NCBI GenBank assembly: GCA_002453155.1
Contig: DKGG01000052.1
Location: 36,806 to 92,590, forward strand
Direction: 5' to 3'
Length of the DNA: 55,785 nt
Source of the DNA: Bdellovibrionaceae bacterium UBA6776
GTDB lineage: Bacteria > Bdellovibrionota > Bdellovibrionia > Bdellovibrionales > UBA1609
The translations under genes and the position numbers were made by a program. The notes beneath the pieces are model-generated. The model did no database searches. It was not told the DNA's origin and saw nothing but the letters and a program-made list of their open reading frames with translations. Each line of letters begins with the position of its first letter. Positions within the stretch are counted from its first letter, which is position 1. Shown in pieces: positions 34,887 through 42,605 of this stretch.

Positions 34887-35717
34887 ATGGATCGTCAAGG
34901 GTATTTGGATCTTTTGGATCAATTTTTAGAAAAAGGATTGTCAAATTTTGGAGACTATCAAGATGCCATCTCGGACCGCTCGGCATTTTTGTTTCACTCC
35001 AGCCTTTCACCCGGAATGAACTTGGGATTGATCACACCCGATGAGGTTTTGAAGAAATGCATCTCTTACTACCATCAACATTTGGGACCGGAATCATTGA
35101 ACTCTCTTGAGGGCTTTGTTCGTCAGATCTTAGGTTGGCGTGAATTTGTCCGCGGCATCTATCAAAGTTTTAGCGAAATTCAAGAAGAAGAAAACTTCTT
35201 TGACCATCGTCGACGCTTATCTGCGCACTGGTACAAAGGAACCACTGGGGTTCTTCCGTTGGATGACGCTATAAAGAAGGCTGTAAAGTATGGATACAAC
35301 CACCACATCGAACGCTTGATGGTGATCAGCAATATGATGCTGCTGTGTGAAATTGATCCCCGAGAGGTTCATCGCTGGTTTATGGAAATGTATGTGGATA
35401 GCTCGGATTGGGTGATGGGTCCCAATGTTTACGGCATGGGACAATTTAGCGATGGTGGGATTTTTGCGACAAAACCCTATTTTTGTGGGTCCAATTACAT
35501 TTTAAAAATGAGTTCTTATAAGAAAGGCGAACCTTGGTGCGAAATCATGGATGGTCTTTACTGGCGATTCATTGAACGAAATAAAAGTTTTATGAGTAAG
35601 AATCCCCGTTTAAATATGATGGTAAAGACTTTAGAAAAGATGGATGGGGCGAGGAAATCGCGAATTTTTAAAGCTGCCGAAGAATTTATTGAAAAGGTCA
35701 CAAAAGGACGGAATTGA
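34887..35717 (+). CDS. Photolyase-related protein, C-terminal FAD-binding part
   Basis: 276 residues from an ATG two codons after the TGA and in the same frame. It is the FAD-binding helical domain of the PhrB-like family: GDYQDAI, HSSLSPGMNLGLI, VRQILGWREFVRG, HHIERLMVISNMML, and WVMGPNVYGMGQFSDGG. The Cys-rich YCKGC...C loop that holds the 4Fe-4S cluster in PhrB reads YKKGEPWC here, so the cluster is probably absent. No ribosome site precedes this ATG, so separate translation is doubtful. It overlaps the lipocalin start. Confidence 0.82.
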   Translation: MDRQGYLDLLDQFLEKGLSNFGDYQDAISDRSAFLFHSSLSPGMNLGLITPDEVLKKCISYYHQHLGPESLNSLEGFVRQILGWREFVRGIYQSFSEIQEEENFFDHRRRLSAHWYKGTTGVLPLDDAIKKAVKYGYNHHIERLMVISNMMLLCEIDPREVHRWFMEMYVDSSDWVMGPNVYGMGQFSDGGIFATKPYFCGSNYILKMSSYKKGEPWCEIMDGLYWRFIERNKSFMSKNPRLNMMVKTLEKMDGARKSRIFKAAEEFIEKVTKGRN

Positions 35718-36307
35718 TGATGAACATTGCAAAGTTAAAAACAATTTTATTGGGAGCTTGCTTGTTTATGGGCGCATCCAGTTTTGCTGAACTCAAGACA
35801 GTGGATTCCGTGGATTTGCAACGCTACCAAGGGGTGTGGCACCAACTGGCCACCATTCCAGCGAGCTTTCAAAAAGAGTGTGTGCGCAACACTCAGGCCG
35901 AATACAAGCTGCTGGAAGACGGACTGATCCAAGTTCTAAACAGTTGTGAAACATCCGATGGCCAACGAAAAGTTGCCGAGGGGCGTGCTCGCATCAACCC
36001 AGAGTTTCAGACTTCTGGAAAATTGGAAGTGACCTTTGTGAAATTGGTCAAATGGATCTGGTCTTTTGCCGGAGATTACTGGGTGACTTATTTGGATCCC
36101 AATTACGAAGTGGTTTTGGTGGGTGCTCCGGATTTTAAGTACGGCTGGATTTTGTCTCGATCGGAAAGCTTGTCCCTTGAGACCTATCGAGATTTGGAAG
36201 AGCGTTTGCGCCACCAAGGCTATGACACTTGCAACTTTATGATGTCTAACACTCCGGCTCAACCTGATGTGGGTGACACGAGCCTTTGCGATTTTGTGAA
36301 AAGATAG
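35714..36307 (+). CDS. blc: Blc-type lipocalin
   Basis: 197 residues with a signal peptide (MGASSFA cleavage). Lipocalin motifs: RYQGVWHQLATIPASFQ (the GxW region, here GVW), GDYWVTYLDPNYEVVLVG and YGWILSRS, which are Blc-specific. Blc proteins bind lysophospholipids in the outer envelope. No lipobox Cys is seen, so it is likely soluble in the periplasm. It overlaps the photolyase stop by 4 bp. Confidence 0.87.
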   Translation: MMMNIAKLKTILLGACLFMGASSFAELKTVDSVDLQRYQGVWHQLATIPASFQKECVRNTQAEYKLLEDGLIQVLNSCETSDGQRKVAEGRARINPEFQTSGKLEVTFVKLVKWIWSFAGDYWVTYLDPNYEVVLVGAPDFKYGWILSRSESLSLETYRDLEERLRHQGYDTCNFMMSNTPAQPDVGDTSLCDFVKR

Positions 36308-36316
36308 TCTGCGCCA

Positions 36317-36340
36317 GAGGCGGAGTCCGCTCTCCGCCTC
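36317..36340. terminator. Perfect 9-bp hairpin between convergent blc and mntP
   Basis: GAGGCGGAG, six bases, CTCCGCCTC. No T-tract follows on either strand, and the hairpin touches the mntP stop codon. It may separate the two convergent transcripts but is not a standard intrinsic terminator. Confidence 0.4.
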
Positions 36341-36911
36341 ACAAGCCTTCAAACAAAAATTTGAAGGCCAGGGCGAAAAGAACAAAAGACCCTAAAAAAC
36401 TAAACAGGGCTCCCCACCGCTTCGGCGCCCTGCGAGCAATGGACATTCCTACCAATGTAGATACAAATGCCCATGCCCCAATACTTACCAGATAGGCTGG
36501 CAAAGGCTTGCCGGAGGCTCCCAAGCTGACCCCCACCGCAAAGGCATCTAAACTTGTGGCAAAGGACACCGCCAACACCTTCGCAAAGGAATGAAACTTC
36601 AAAGGCTTCCCAGAGCCCTCCCCTTCAGACCCCTCACCCAAACCCTGAAAAGCTTCATAAGCCATATGGAGGGCCACAATGCTTAACAACCCAAAGGAAA
36701 CCCAGTGATCAAACTCATCGAACCTCAGGACGATCTGCTCCCCCGCCATCGCTCCTAAAAACGCCACCAAAGCCTCTGCACCACCCGAAGAAAAAGCAAA
36801 CTTTAAGGTGTCTTGAGGTCGATGAGGACGTAGACCCAAGGCCAAGGCCGCTGAAAAAGAGTCTGCACTGAGAACCAGCCCAAGAAGAAGGGCCTCGACG
36901 AGAAAATCCAT
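36339..36911 (-). CDS. mntP: MntP-type manganese efflux protein
   Basis: 190 residues with six membrane helices in two inverted halves. Each half carries the conserved acidic motif: GLVLSADSFSAALALG and FATSLDAFAVGVSLGA. This is the signature of the MntP (DUF204) manganese exporter family. A hydrophilic GEGSEGEGSG loop separates the halves. It is likely an inner-membrane Mn2+ exporter. I see no manganese riboswitch or ribosome site of note in the short upstream region. Confidence 0.87.
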   Translation of the reverse strand: MDFLVEALLLGLVLSADSFSAALALGLRPHRPQDTLKFAFSSGGAEALVAFLGAMAGEQIVLRFDEFDHWVSFGLLSIVALHMAYEAFQGLGEGSEGEGSGKPLKFHSFAKVLAVSFATSLDAFAVGVSLGASGKPLPAYLVSIGAWAFVSTLVGMSIARRAPKRWGALFSFLGSFVLFALAFKFLFEGL

Positions 36912-36989
36912 AATTGAGACGTCTTACCGAAGATGATTGAAAAAGCCAATGGATTCAAAAATCTCTCAGAAAAATAAGTGTCTTTGACT

Positions 36990-37023
36990 CAAAAAAAAAC
37001 TCACAAGCCAAGACCTGTGAGTT
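36990..37023 (-). terminator. Intrinsic terminator of the response regulator gene
   Basis: Reverse strand: AACTCACA, ten-base loop, TGTGAGTT, then a run of seven or more T. It lies 46 bp after the response-regulator stop. Confidence 0.85.
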
Positions 37024-37068
37024 CCTTTTCAAAACACATGTGGAGATTCCAGTCAGAAGGCAAATAAC

Positions 37069-37569
37069 CTATTCGCCCGCCGCACGCTTTTTGTGATTAC
37101 TGACTTCCAAGAGTTGAATCATGCGCTCGCACTTATCAACTTTCATTTTGGAGTCTTTGTCCAATCCACCCAACTCTTTCAAAATCATCCTCTTTCGATG
37201 ACCCACTTCCAAAGCTCTTTCTACAACAGAGCGAACCTCTTCTTCGTTGAACGGCTTACGGACAAAATCAAATGCTCCCAACCTCAAAGCCTTCAGCATA
37301 TTTTCCTCATCCCCAAAGGCCGTAATAAAGACAAAGGGAATGTGATGACCATCAGACTTCGCACGAGCAAAAAATTCCAACCCATCCACCAGAGGCATCT
37401 TAATATCACTCAGAACCAGGCTAAAAGAGTCGGATGCCAATTGATCCAATCCCTCCTGCCCATTTGAGGCCCCTACGACATGGCTGTGATTGTCGCTCAA
37501 AATTGAGACAATGATTTCTCTTAAATCTGGCTCATCTTCGACAACTAAAATCCTTCTTAAATCGTCCAT
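37069..37569 (-). CDS. Single-domain response regulator
   Basis: 166 residues from the ATG at 37569, chosen because GGAGGAC precedes it and the receiver domain begins at once (RRILVVEDEPDLRE). The phosphoacceptor Asp is in LVLSDIKMP, with Thr/Lys at ITAFGD and RKPF. After the receiver (to about 120) is a charged helical tail with no output domain. No histidine kinase is adjacent, so it is an orphan regulator of CheY/Spo0F type. It has its own terminator. Confidence 0.9.
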   Translation of the reverse strand: MDDLRRILVVEDEPDLREIIVSILSDNHSHVVGASNGQEGLDQLASDSFSLVLSDIKMPLVDGLEFFARAKSDGHHIPFVFITAFGDEENMLKALRLGAFDFVRKPFNEEEVRSVVERALEVGHRKRMILKELGGLDKDSKMKVDKCERMIQLLEVSNHKKRAAGE

Positions 37570-37647
37570 ATTCTTTACGTCCTCCACTTTTAATTGATCG
37601 GATGACGTTAGAGAAAACTCCACAGCAAATTTGAAATCTTGATTCCT

Positions 37648-38235
37648 TTAAGAAAAAAATAAGACAGATTTAAGAGTTTCCCAAACCTCTGGCACGCTCA
37701 TTGATTTTAAACTTTCTCCTCTCATTTCGGGACAGGGAGGAAGATGAACAAATCCAGAAGAAATTGATCTTTTTTGAGAATGCATTTGCAATTCGTACAT
37801 CAACCGATTGCAAACATAAGTTCCTGCAGAGTTGGAAATCTCCACAGACAATTTCTTCTCTCGAGAAATATCCATGATATTTGTCAAAGAAAGAGAAGTG
37901 AAGATTCCATCGGGACCGTCTTTGATGATTTTCTGACCCTTGGGTTGAAAGCCCTCGTTGTCTGGAATTCTTGCTTCCATCCAATTGATCCCGATGCGTT
38001 CAAAGGAAACTTGAATTCGATTTTTCGCCACACCCATTGCCAACACCAGATCCGGCTGATGCAACTCAATGGCTTCTTTGAGGGTCGGAAAAGCCCTCTC
38101 AAAACTCACTGGAAGAATCACTCCCTCCAGTTCCCAGTCCCCCACTTTCTGAGGCAAAACTTGAGTCACAAGCTCCTTCGAGGGGTTGATGGCATCACCA
38201 TCAAAGGGCTCAAATCCGGAAATGAGGGCTTTCAT
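37648..38235 (-). CDS. pcp: Pyroglutamyl-peptidase I
   Basis: 195 residues, slightly shorter than the usual 210-220. Peptidase C15 motifs: ISGFEPFDGDAINPS, catalytic Glu region VSFERIGIN, nucleophile Cys in NSAGTYVCN, and His in GFVHLPPCPE. It removes N-terminal pyroglutamate from peptides in the cytoplasm. AAGGAG precedes the ATG. It lies just upstream of the response regulator on the same strand. Confidence 0.9.
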   Translation of the reverse strand: MKALISGFEPFDGDAINPSKELVTQVLPQKVGDWELEGVILPVSFERAFPTLKEAIELHQPDLVLAMGVAKNRIQVSFERIGINWMEARIPDNEGFQPKGQKIIKDGPDGIFTSLSLTNIMDISREKKLSVEISNSAGTYVCNRLMYELQMHSQKRSISSGFVHLPPCPEMRGESLKSMSVPEVWETLKSVLFFS

Positions 38236-38435
38236 AGGCTCCTTAAAGTGAATTTATTTCAGACTGCTGTGGCTGCGAATTTGAAGAATGGTAACACGGT
38301 GATTGATTTTAAGTCACCTCACCCCATCTCGCAAAGCCATACGGCCTTCTTGCTTCAATTGATGTGGTCTCACCTTTGCAATCCTGCGTTAAAGAGGTTA
38401 TACATCTTTAAACTTTGACCAGAAAGGCAAGGCCA

Positions 38436-38804
38436 TTGAAAGCACTCTACCCTCGACTTCTTGGAGCAGTCCTTTTTTTGTTTGGTACCCAAGCACAAGC
38501 ATTGGAATTGAGTCTTTCCGTGAGCAGCAAAAACTTTGTGGTTGAAACCAATACTTTTTCTTTTTCCAACAACAAATACATGGAGGTTCGCGAAGGCAAC
38601 CTCACTGTTGTTTTGAATTGTGGAAATCAAACTCTAAGCATCAGTGGTGCAAAATTTTATTTTGAAAACATGGATTCCGAAACTTGCAACCGCTTGATTG
38701 TCGGAATGAGTGAATTGGTTCAAAACAGTCTGCTCTCGCAGATTATTATTAAAACGGGCGTTGACACCAACGGCGCCCCCTACGTCGACATCCAATCCAA
38801 CTGA
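38436..38804 (+). CDS. Secreted hypothetical protein
   Basis: 122 residues from TTG 38436 (upstream TTG 38415 possible), with a convincing signal peptide (LLGAVLFLFGTQAQA). The mature part is about 100 residues with beta-strand character (SVSSKNFVVETNTFSFSN) and two Cys (VVLNCGNQ, SETCNRL) that could form a disulfide. I do not recognise a family. It is probably periplasmic. The 118-bp tandem repeat begins 10 bp after its stop. Confidence 0.55.
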   Translation: MKALYPRLLGAVLFLFGTQAQALELSLSVSSKNFVVETNTFSFSNNKYMEVREGNLTVVLNCGNQTLSISGAKFYFENMDSETCNRLIVGMSELVQNSLLSQIIIKTGVDTNGAPYVDIQSN

Positions 38805-38813
38805 TTGCCAACT

Positions 38814-39130
38814 TCCGCTAGCGCGGACGAAAATCTTCGTGAGTTCAACATCCGTTTTTGCAAGGCGTAAGCTTCGCTTAAAAATTTCAAACCGTAAATC
38901 TCACAAAATGATTTAGCTATAAGAATCGAGCTCCGCTAGCGCAGCCGAAAACCTTCGTGAGTTCAACATCCGTTTTTGCAAGGCGTAAGCTTCGCTTAAA
39001 AATTTCAAACCGTGAATCTCACAAAATGATTTATCTATAAGAATCAAGCTCCGCAGCGAAGGCGAAAACCTTCGTGAGTTCAACATCCGTTTTTGCAAGG
39101 CGTAAGCTTCGCTTAAAAATTTCAAACCGT
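38814..39130. repeat. 118-bp tandem repeat, 2.7 copies
   Basis: Copies begin at 38814, 38932 and 39050 (exactly 118 bp apart); the third stops at about 39130. Each unit has TCCGCTAGCGC or a variant, CTTCGTGAGTTCAACATCCG, the hairpin TAAGC-TTC-GCTTA, and AATTTCAAACCGT. Copies differ at only a few positions. The reverse-strand reading frame across it is a repeat artefact, not a gene. Most of the 38805-39244 gap is this repeat plus the adjoining hairpin. Confidence 0.9.
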
Positions 39131-39235
39131 AAAAGCCCATGAATTTTAGTGTTCTTTGAAAAGCAAGTTCCGCAACGCAGTGAGGACTGTTCGAAGATTT
39201 TCAAAGGATACTAAAATTCATGGGCTTTCACGGTT
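39125..39235. repeat. Long inverted repeat (arms about 38 bp) downstream of ahpF
   Basis: The left arm (39125-39162, AACCGTAAAAGCCCATGAAT...) and right arm (39198-39235, ...ATTCATGGGCTTTCACGGTT) are complementary with about three mismatches around a 35-base loop. It abuts the third copy of the 118-bp repeat and ends 9 bp from the ahpF stop. It may act as a transcription terminator for ahpF or be a small palindromic mobile unit. Confidence 0.8.
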
Positions 39236-39244
39236 GCCAAATTT

Positions 39245-40792
39245 TCAGCTGACCATTTGGTCTTCAAAAGCAGCCAACGACGCCTTCGCACCCTCGCCCA
39301 GCGCAACCACGATTTGCTTGTAGGGAACGGTGGTCACATCGCCGGCAGCGTAAATTCCCTTCACGTTGGTGCGACATTTGTTATCCACGACAATTTCTCC
39401 GTACCTGTTGGTTTCTACCAAGTTGTTCAAAAACGAAGAATTCGGGACAAGCCCGATTTGCACAAAGACTCCATCCAAAGAAATCTTGTGAAGCTCTTTG
39501 GTTTCACGGTCTTCATATTCCAAAGCGGTCACTTTGGAATCATCACCAAGAACTTGATTTGTTCGCGCATTTTTCAGCACTTTCACATTGGGCAGAGAAA
39601 GCATCTTTTCCACCAAAACTTTATCCGCCTTCAACTCGGCCGCAAACTCAATCAAGGTGACGGACTTTACAATTCCCGCCAAATCAATGGCGGCTTCCAC
39701 TCCAGAGTTTCCCCCTCCCACAACCGCAATTTCTTTGCCCTTGTAATAGGGCCCATCGCAGTGAGGACAGAATGCAACTCCTCGTCCCAGGTACTCTTTT
39801 TCTCCAGGCACACCCAACTCTCGCCACTTGGCTCCGGTGGCCACAATCAAAGCTTTTGTTTGGAGTATTTCCTGAGAACCCAAATGCAAGGTTTTTACGG
39901 GACCATTCTCGACAGATTGAACCCGTCGATGCTCAAAAACTTGGATGTCATAGGCGGCCACATGCTTATACAAATCCGCTGAAAGTTGAGGCCCTTCGGT
40001 GTAGGGAACCGAAATCAAGTTTTCAATACCCTTGGTGTCCTGAAGTTGTCCACCCAACCGGTCCGCAATGATCGCAACTTTCAAACCCTTTCTGGAAGAG
40101 TAGATCGCTGCCGAAGCTCCCGCCGGACCACCGCCGACAATGGCCACATCAAAAGTTCCAAGATCAATTTCTTCAAGATCGCCTTGATCTTCCACACCAA
40201 ATTCCGCTTCCAATTTGTCCAAAAGTTCGCCCAAAGAAGATTTCCCCGAACTGACCAAGTGATCTCCATGAATCACACTGGGAACACCTTGAATTTTCAA
40301 ACGCTCGATCTCTTCAGGTACAAAACCTCCATCTTTCATCTCATGTTTGAAATTTGGATGAATCAACGTCATTAAATTTAAATTCTGAACCACATCGGGA
40401 CAGTTTTCACAGGTCAACGAAATATAGGTGGTCAATTCAATAGGGCCTTTTAATCTTCGGATGCGGCTTTGGATGGCGGCATCTGGAAATTTTCCCGCTC
40501 CATCCGAATTCAGAATGGCAAGAACCAAAGAGCTAAATTCATGTCCCCCAGGAATCCCTGAAAAGGAAATTCCAGTGTCTTTTTTCCCTGCCCTCAAAGA
40601 GAAGTGTGGAATTGTAGAGGTTTCACCAGATGCAGACAAATCAATGTGGTCCGATGTGGAGCTTAAATCTTCAAGCATTCCCAACAATTCGGCTTGCTTT
40701 TCATGGTCGGAGTGATCAAAGACCAACTCCACATCATTTTTCAGTTTCGAAAAAACCGATTTCAACTGTGAAATTAAAGCTGCATCTAACAT
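39245..40792 (-). CDS. ahpF: Alkyl hydroperoxide reductase subunit F
   Basis: 515 residues from ATG 40792 (AAGGGAG upstream; the opening MLDAALISQL is typical). The N-terminal domain of two thioredoxin folds has CENC (about residue 128); FAD and NADH sites are VGGGPAGASAAIY and VGGGNSGVEAAID; the catalytic disulfide is CPHC. It transfers electrons from NADH to AhpC for peroxide reduction. It lies downstream of ahpC, separated by an intrinsic terminator, so read-through or a separate promoter sets its level. Confidence 0.95.
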   Translation of the reverse strand: MLDAALISQLKSVFSKLKNDVELVFDHSDHEKQAELLGMLEDLSSTSDHIDLSASGETSTIPHFSLRAGKKDTGISFSGIPGGHEFSSLVLAILNSDGAGKFPDAAIQSRIRRLKGPIELTTYISLTCENCPDVVQNLNLMTLIHPNFKHEMKDGGFVPEEIERLKIQGVPSVIHGDHLVSSGKSSLGELLDKLEAEFGVEDQGDLEEIDLGTFDVAIVGGGPAGASAAIYSSRKGLKVAIIADRLGGQLQDTKGIENLISVPYTEGPQLSADLYKHVAAYDIQVFEHRRVQSVENGPVKTLHLGSQEILQTKALIVATGAKWRELGVPGEKEYLGRGVAFCPHCDGPYYKGKEIAVVGGGNSGVEAAIDLAGIVKSVTLIEFAAELKADKVLVEKMLSLPNVKVLKNARTNQVLGDDSKVTALEYEDRETKELHKISLDGVFVQIGLVPNSSFLNNLVETNRYGEIVVDNKCRTNVKGIYAAGDVTTVPYKQIVVALGEGAKASLAAFEDQMVS

Positions 40793-40820
40793 AAATCTCC
40801 CTTCGTTCAAAAAATGGATC

Positions 40821-40851
40821 AAAAAAAAGCCGCCCTGTCGGCGGCTTTTTT
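40821..40851. terminator. Intrinsic terminator between ahpC and ahpF
   Basis: AGCCGCC-CTGTC-GGCGGCT is flanked by eight A on the left and six T on the right, so it can work in both directions. On the reverse strand it ends the ahpC transcript before ahpF. Confidence 0.85.
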
Positions 40852-40862
40852 AGGAAGAACCC

Positions 40863-41429
40863 TTAGATCTTACCGACAAGATCCAAACCGGGCTTCAACG
40901 TTTCACCACCAGGTTGCCATTTTGCAGGACAAACTTCGTTGGGGTGTTTTGCAATAAATTGAGCGGCCTGAGTTTTTCTCAAAAGCTCATCTGCATTTCG
41001 GCCAATTCCATTGTCATGCATTTCTGCAATTTTGATTTGACCTTCTGGATCCACAAGAAAAGTTCCTCGGTATGCCAAGCCCGCCTCTTCAATGTAAACA
41101 CCAAAAGCACGAGACAAGTGACCGGTGGGGTCTGCAAGCATTGGGAACTTGATTTTTTTGATGGTTTCAGAAGTGTCGTGCCAAGCTTTGTGAGTGAAGT
41201 GGGTGTCTGTACTGACTCCGTAAACTTCCACGCCCATTTTTTGGAATTCACTGTACTTGTCCGCCATGTCTCCAAGCTCTGTGGGACATACAAAAGTGAA
41301 ATCTGCAGGGTAGAAAAAGAAAATGGACCATTTCCCGTTCAAGTCTTTTGAGCTGATTTCCTTGAAATCGTTGTTGTGGAAGGCTTGGACTTTAAACTCA
41401 GGCAACTTGCTGTTGATGATCGTATTCAT
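40863..41429 (-). CDS. ahpC: Alkyl hydroperoxide reductase subunit C (2-Cys peroxiredoxin)
   Basis: 188 residues, the standard AhpC length. The peroxidatic Cys is in FTFVCPTELG, the resolving Cys in EVCPAKW, and GVSTDTHFTHKAWHD is typical of AhpC. AAGGAG precedes the ATG. It reduces H2O2 and organic peroxides with AhpF. It is divergent from oxyR, and OxyR half-sites lie in the 231-bp gap between them. Confidence 0.96.
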   Translation of the reverse strand: MNTIINSKLPEFKVQAFHNNDFKEISSKDLNGKWSIFFFYPADFTFVCPTELGDMADKYSEFQKMGVEVYGVSTDTHFTHKAWHDTSETIKKIKFPMLADPTGHLSRAFGVYIEEAGLAYRGTFLVDPEGQIKIAEMHDNGIGRNADELLRKTQAAQFIAKHPNEVCPAKWQPGGETLKPGLDLVGKI

Positions 41430-41540
41430 AAAATCTCCTTTAAACTATTTTTTTATCCAGGTCTGTTCACCCAGATTTTTCTATTTATCTCTTAGATACA
41501 GGTTTACCCAATCTTTTAAATTGAATCTAATTCTTTTTTC

Positions 41541-41565
41541 TTATGGTCCGATAGGTAATAACTAT
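41541..41565. promoter_or_regulatory. OxyR-type operator in the ahpC-oxyR intergenic region
   Basis: ATAG (41551-41554), 7 bp, CTAT (41562-41565) reproduces the OxyR ATAG-N7-CTAT element. An imperfect further half-site (CTTA, 41540-41543) lies at the N7 spacing on the left. The position between divergent ahpC and oxyR is the classical location. Confidence 0.6.
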
Positions 41566-41660
41566 TAGGTTTTAAAATGTAATTATAATAGGCTATTAAC
41601 AGCATTTCGGCCCCAAACAACCCGTTCAAGGCGCTCAGACGTCTCAAAAGAGGATGAAAT

Positions 41661-42605
41661 ATGCCCACAATCACCCAACTCCAATACATCCTTGCCGTAC
41701 AAAAAAATCGCCATTTTGGCCGCGCGGCGGAAGAGTGCCATGTCAGCCAACCTTCCCTTTCTGCTCAAATTCAGAAAGCGGAGGAAGAATTGGGCGTTAT
41801 TCTTTTTGACCGTTCCAAAAAACCCATTTTAACCACAGAAAAAGGTAAGAAAATCATCGAGCAAGCCAAGCTCATTTTAAGAGAGCACAGCAAACTTTAT
41901 GATTTGGGAACAGAGGAACATTTGGTGGCCGGAAATTTTCATTTGGGCGTGATTCCCACGCTTTCCTCCTATGTGGTTCCTCTCTTTATCGAAAGCTTCT
42001 CAAAAAAGTACCCTAAGGTCAGTTTGCGCATCAGCGAAATGAAAACCCAAGATATTGTTCGAGCCCTTCATGAAGACCAATTGGATGCGGGATTGCTTGT
42101 CACCCCATTGCATGATTCCACCATCACCGAAAGAAAATTGTTCTTGGAGCCCTTTTATGTTTTTGCCTCCGACGATCATGAATTGATCCGCAAAAAGGCC
42201 GTAAAGGATACAGAATTGGACGCAAATTCTGTTTGGCTTTTGGAAGAGGGGCATTGCTTTAGAGATCAGGTGATTCGTGTGTGTTCGCTTCGAAATAAAA
42301 GTCAGGTCCTTCAAAATGTGAGCTTTGAAAGTGGAAGCTTAGAAACCCTCATTCATATTGTTCGAAGAGGTTCGGGGTACACCTTACTTCCTCATCTTGC
42401 AACTTTAGAACTGCCTGAAAAGGAGAAGAAAAAGAATCTTAAAAAGTTTCAAAAACCAGTTCCAACCCGAGAAGTCAGTTTGGTTTACTCTCGAAGCTTT
42501 TTAAAGCAGGCCGTGATGGATGCTTTGGAAGAAGAGATCACTTCTCACCTCCCAAAGGAGCTTAAAAACATCAAATCCTCTCAGATAGAGGTGGTTGAGA
42601 TTTAG
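41661..42605 (+). CDS. oxyR: OxyR-type LysR regulator
   Basis: 314 residues. The N-terminal LysR helix-turn-helix reads TITQLQYILAVQKNRHFGRAAEECHVSQPSLSAQI. The effector domain carries two cysteines spaced as the redox pair of OxyR (EEGHCFRDQ and IRVCSLRN). It is peroxide-sensing and would activate the divergent ahpC gene. GAGG lies upstream of the ATG. The 3' end overlaps the convergent mscS gene by 35 bp. Confidence 0.92.
   Translation: MPTITQLQYILAVQKNRHFGRAAEECHVSQPSLSAQIQKAEEELGVILFDRSKKPILTTEKGKKIIEQAKLILREHSKLYDLGTEEHLVAGNFHLGVIPTLSSYVVPLFIESFSKKYPKVSLRISEMKTQDIVRALHEDQLDAGLLVTPLHDSTITERKLFLEPFYVFASDDHELIRKKAVKDTELDANSVWLLEEGHCFRDQVIRVCSLRNKSQVLQNVSFESGSLETLIHIVRRGSGYTLLPHLATLELPEKEKKKNLKKFQKPVPTREVSLVYSRSFLKQAVMDALEEEITSHLPKELKNIKSSQIEVVEI

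Noticed and set aside
27194..35717. Reassignment of UGA to an amino acid in this genome
   Set aside because: Several intact genes here, such as ccoP and the decarboxylase, end in TGA at the expected place, and one of the two interrupted positions calls for Leu, so a changed code is unlikely.
38814..39130. CRISPR-like array
   Set aside because: Units are contiguous 118-bp tandem copies with no spacers of variable sequence and no cas genes.
38913..39140. Reverse open frame with an internal repeat
   Set aside because: It is a translation of the 118-bp tandem repeat, with no signal of selection or ribosome site.
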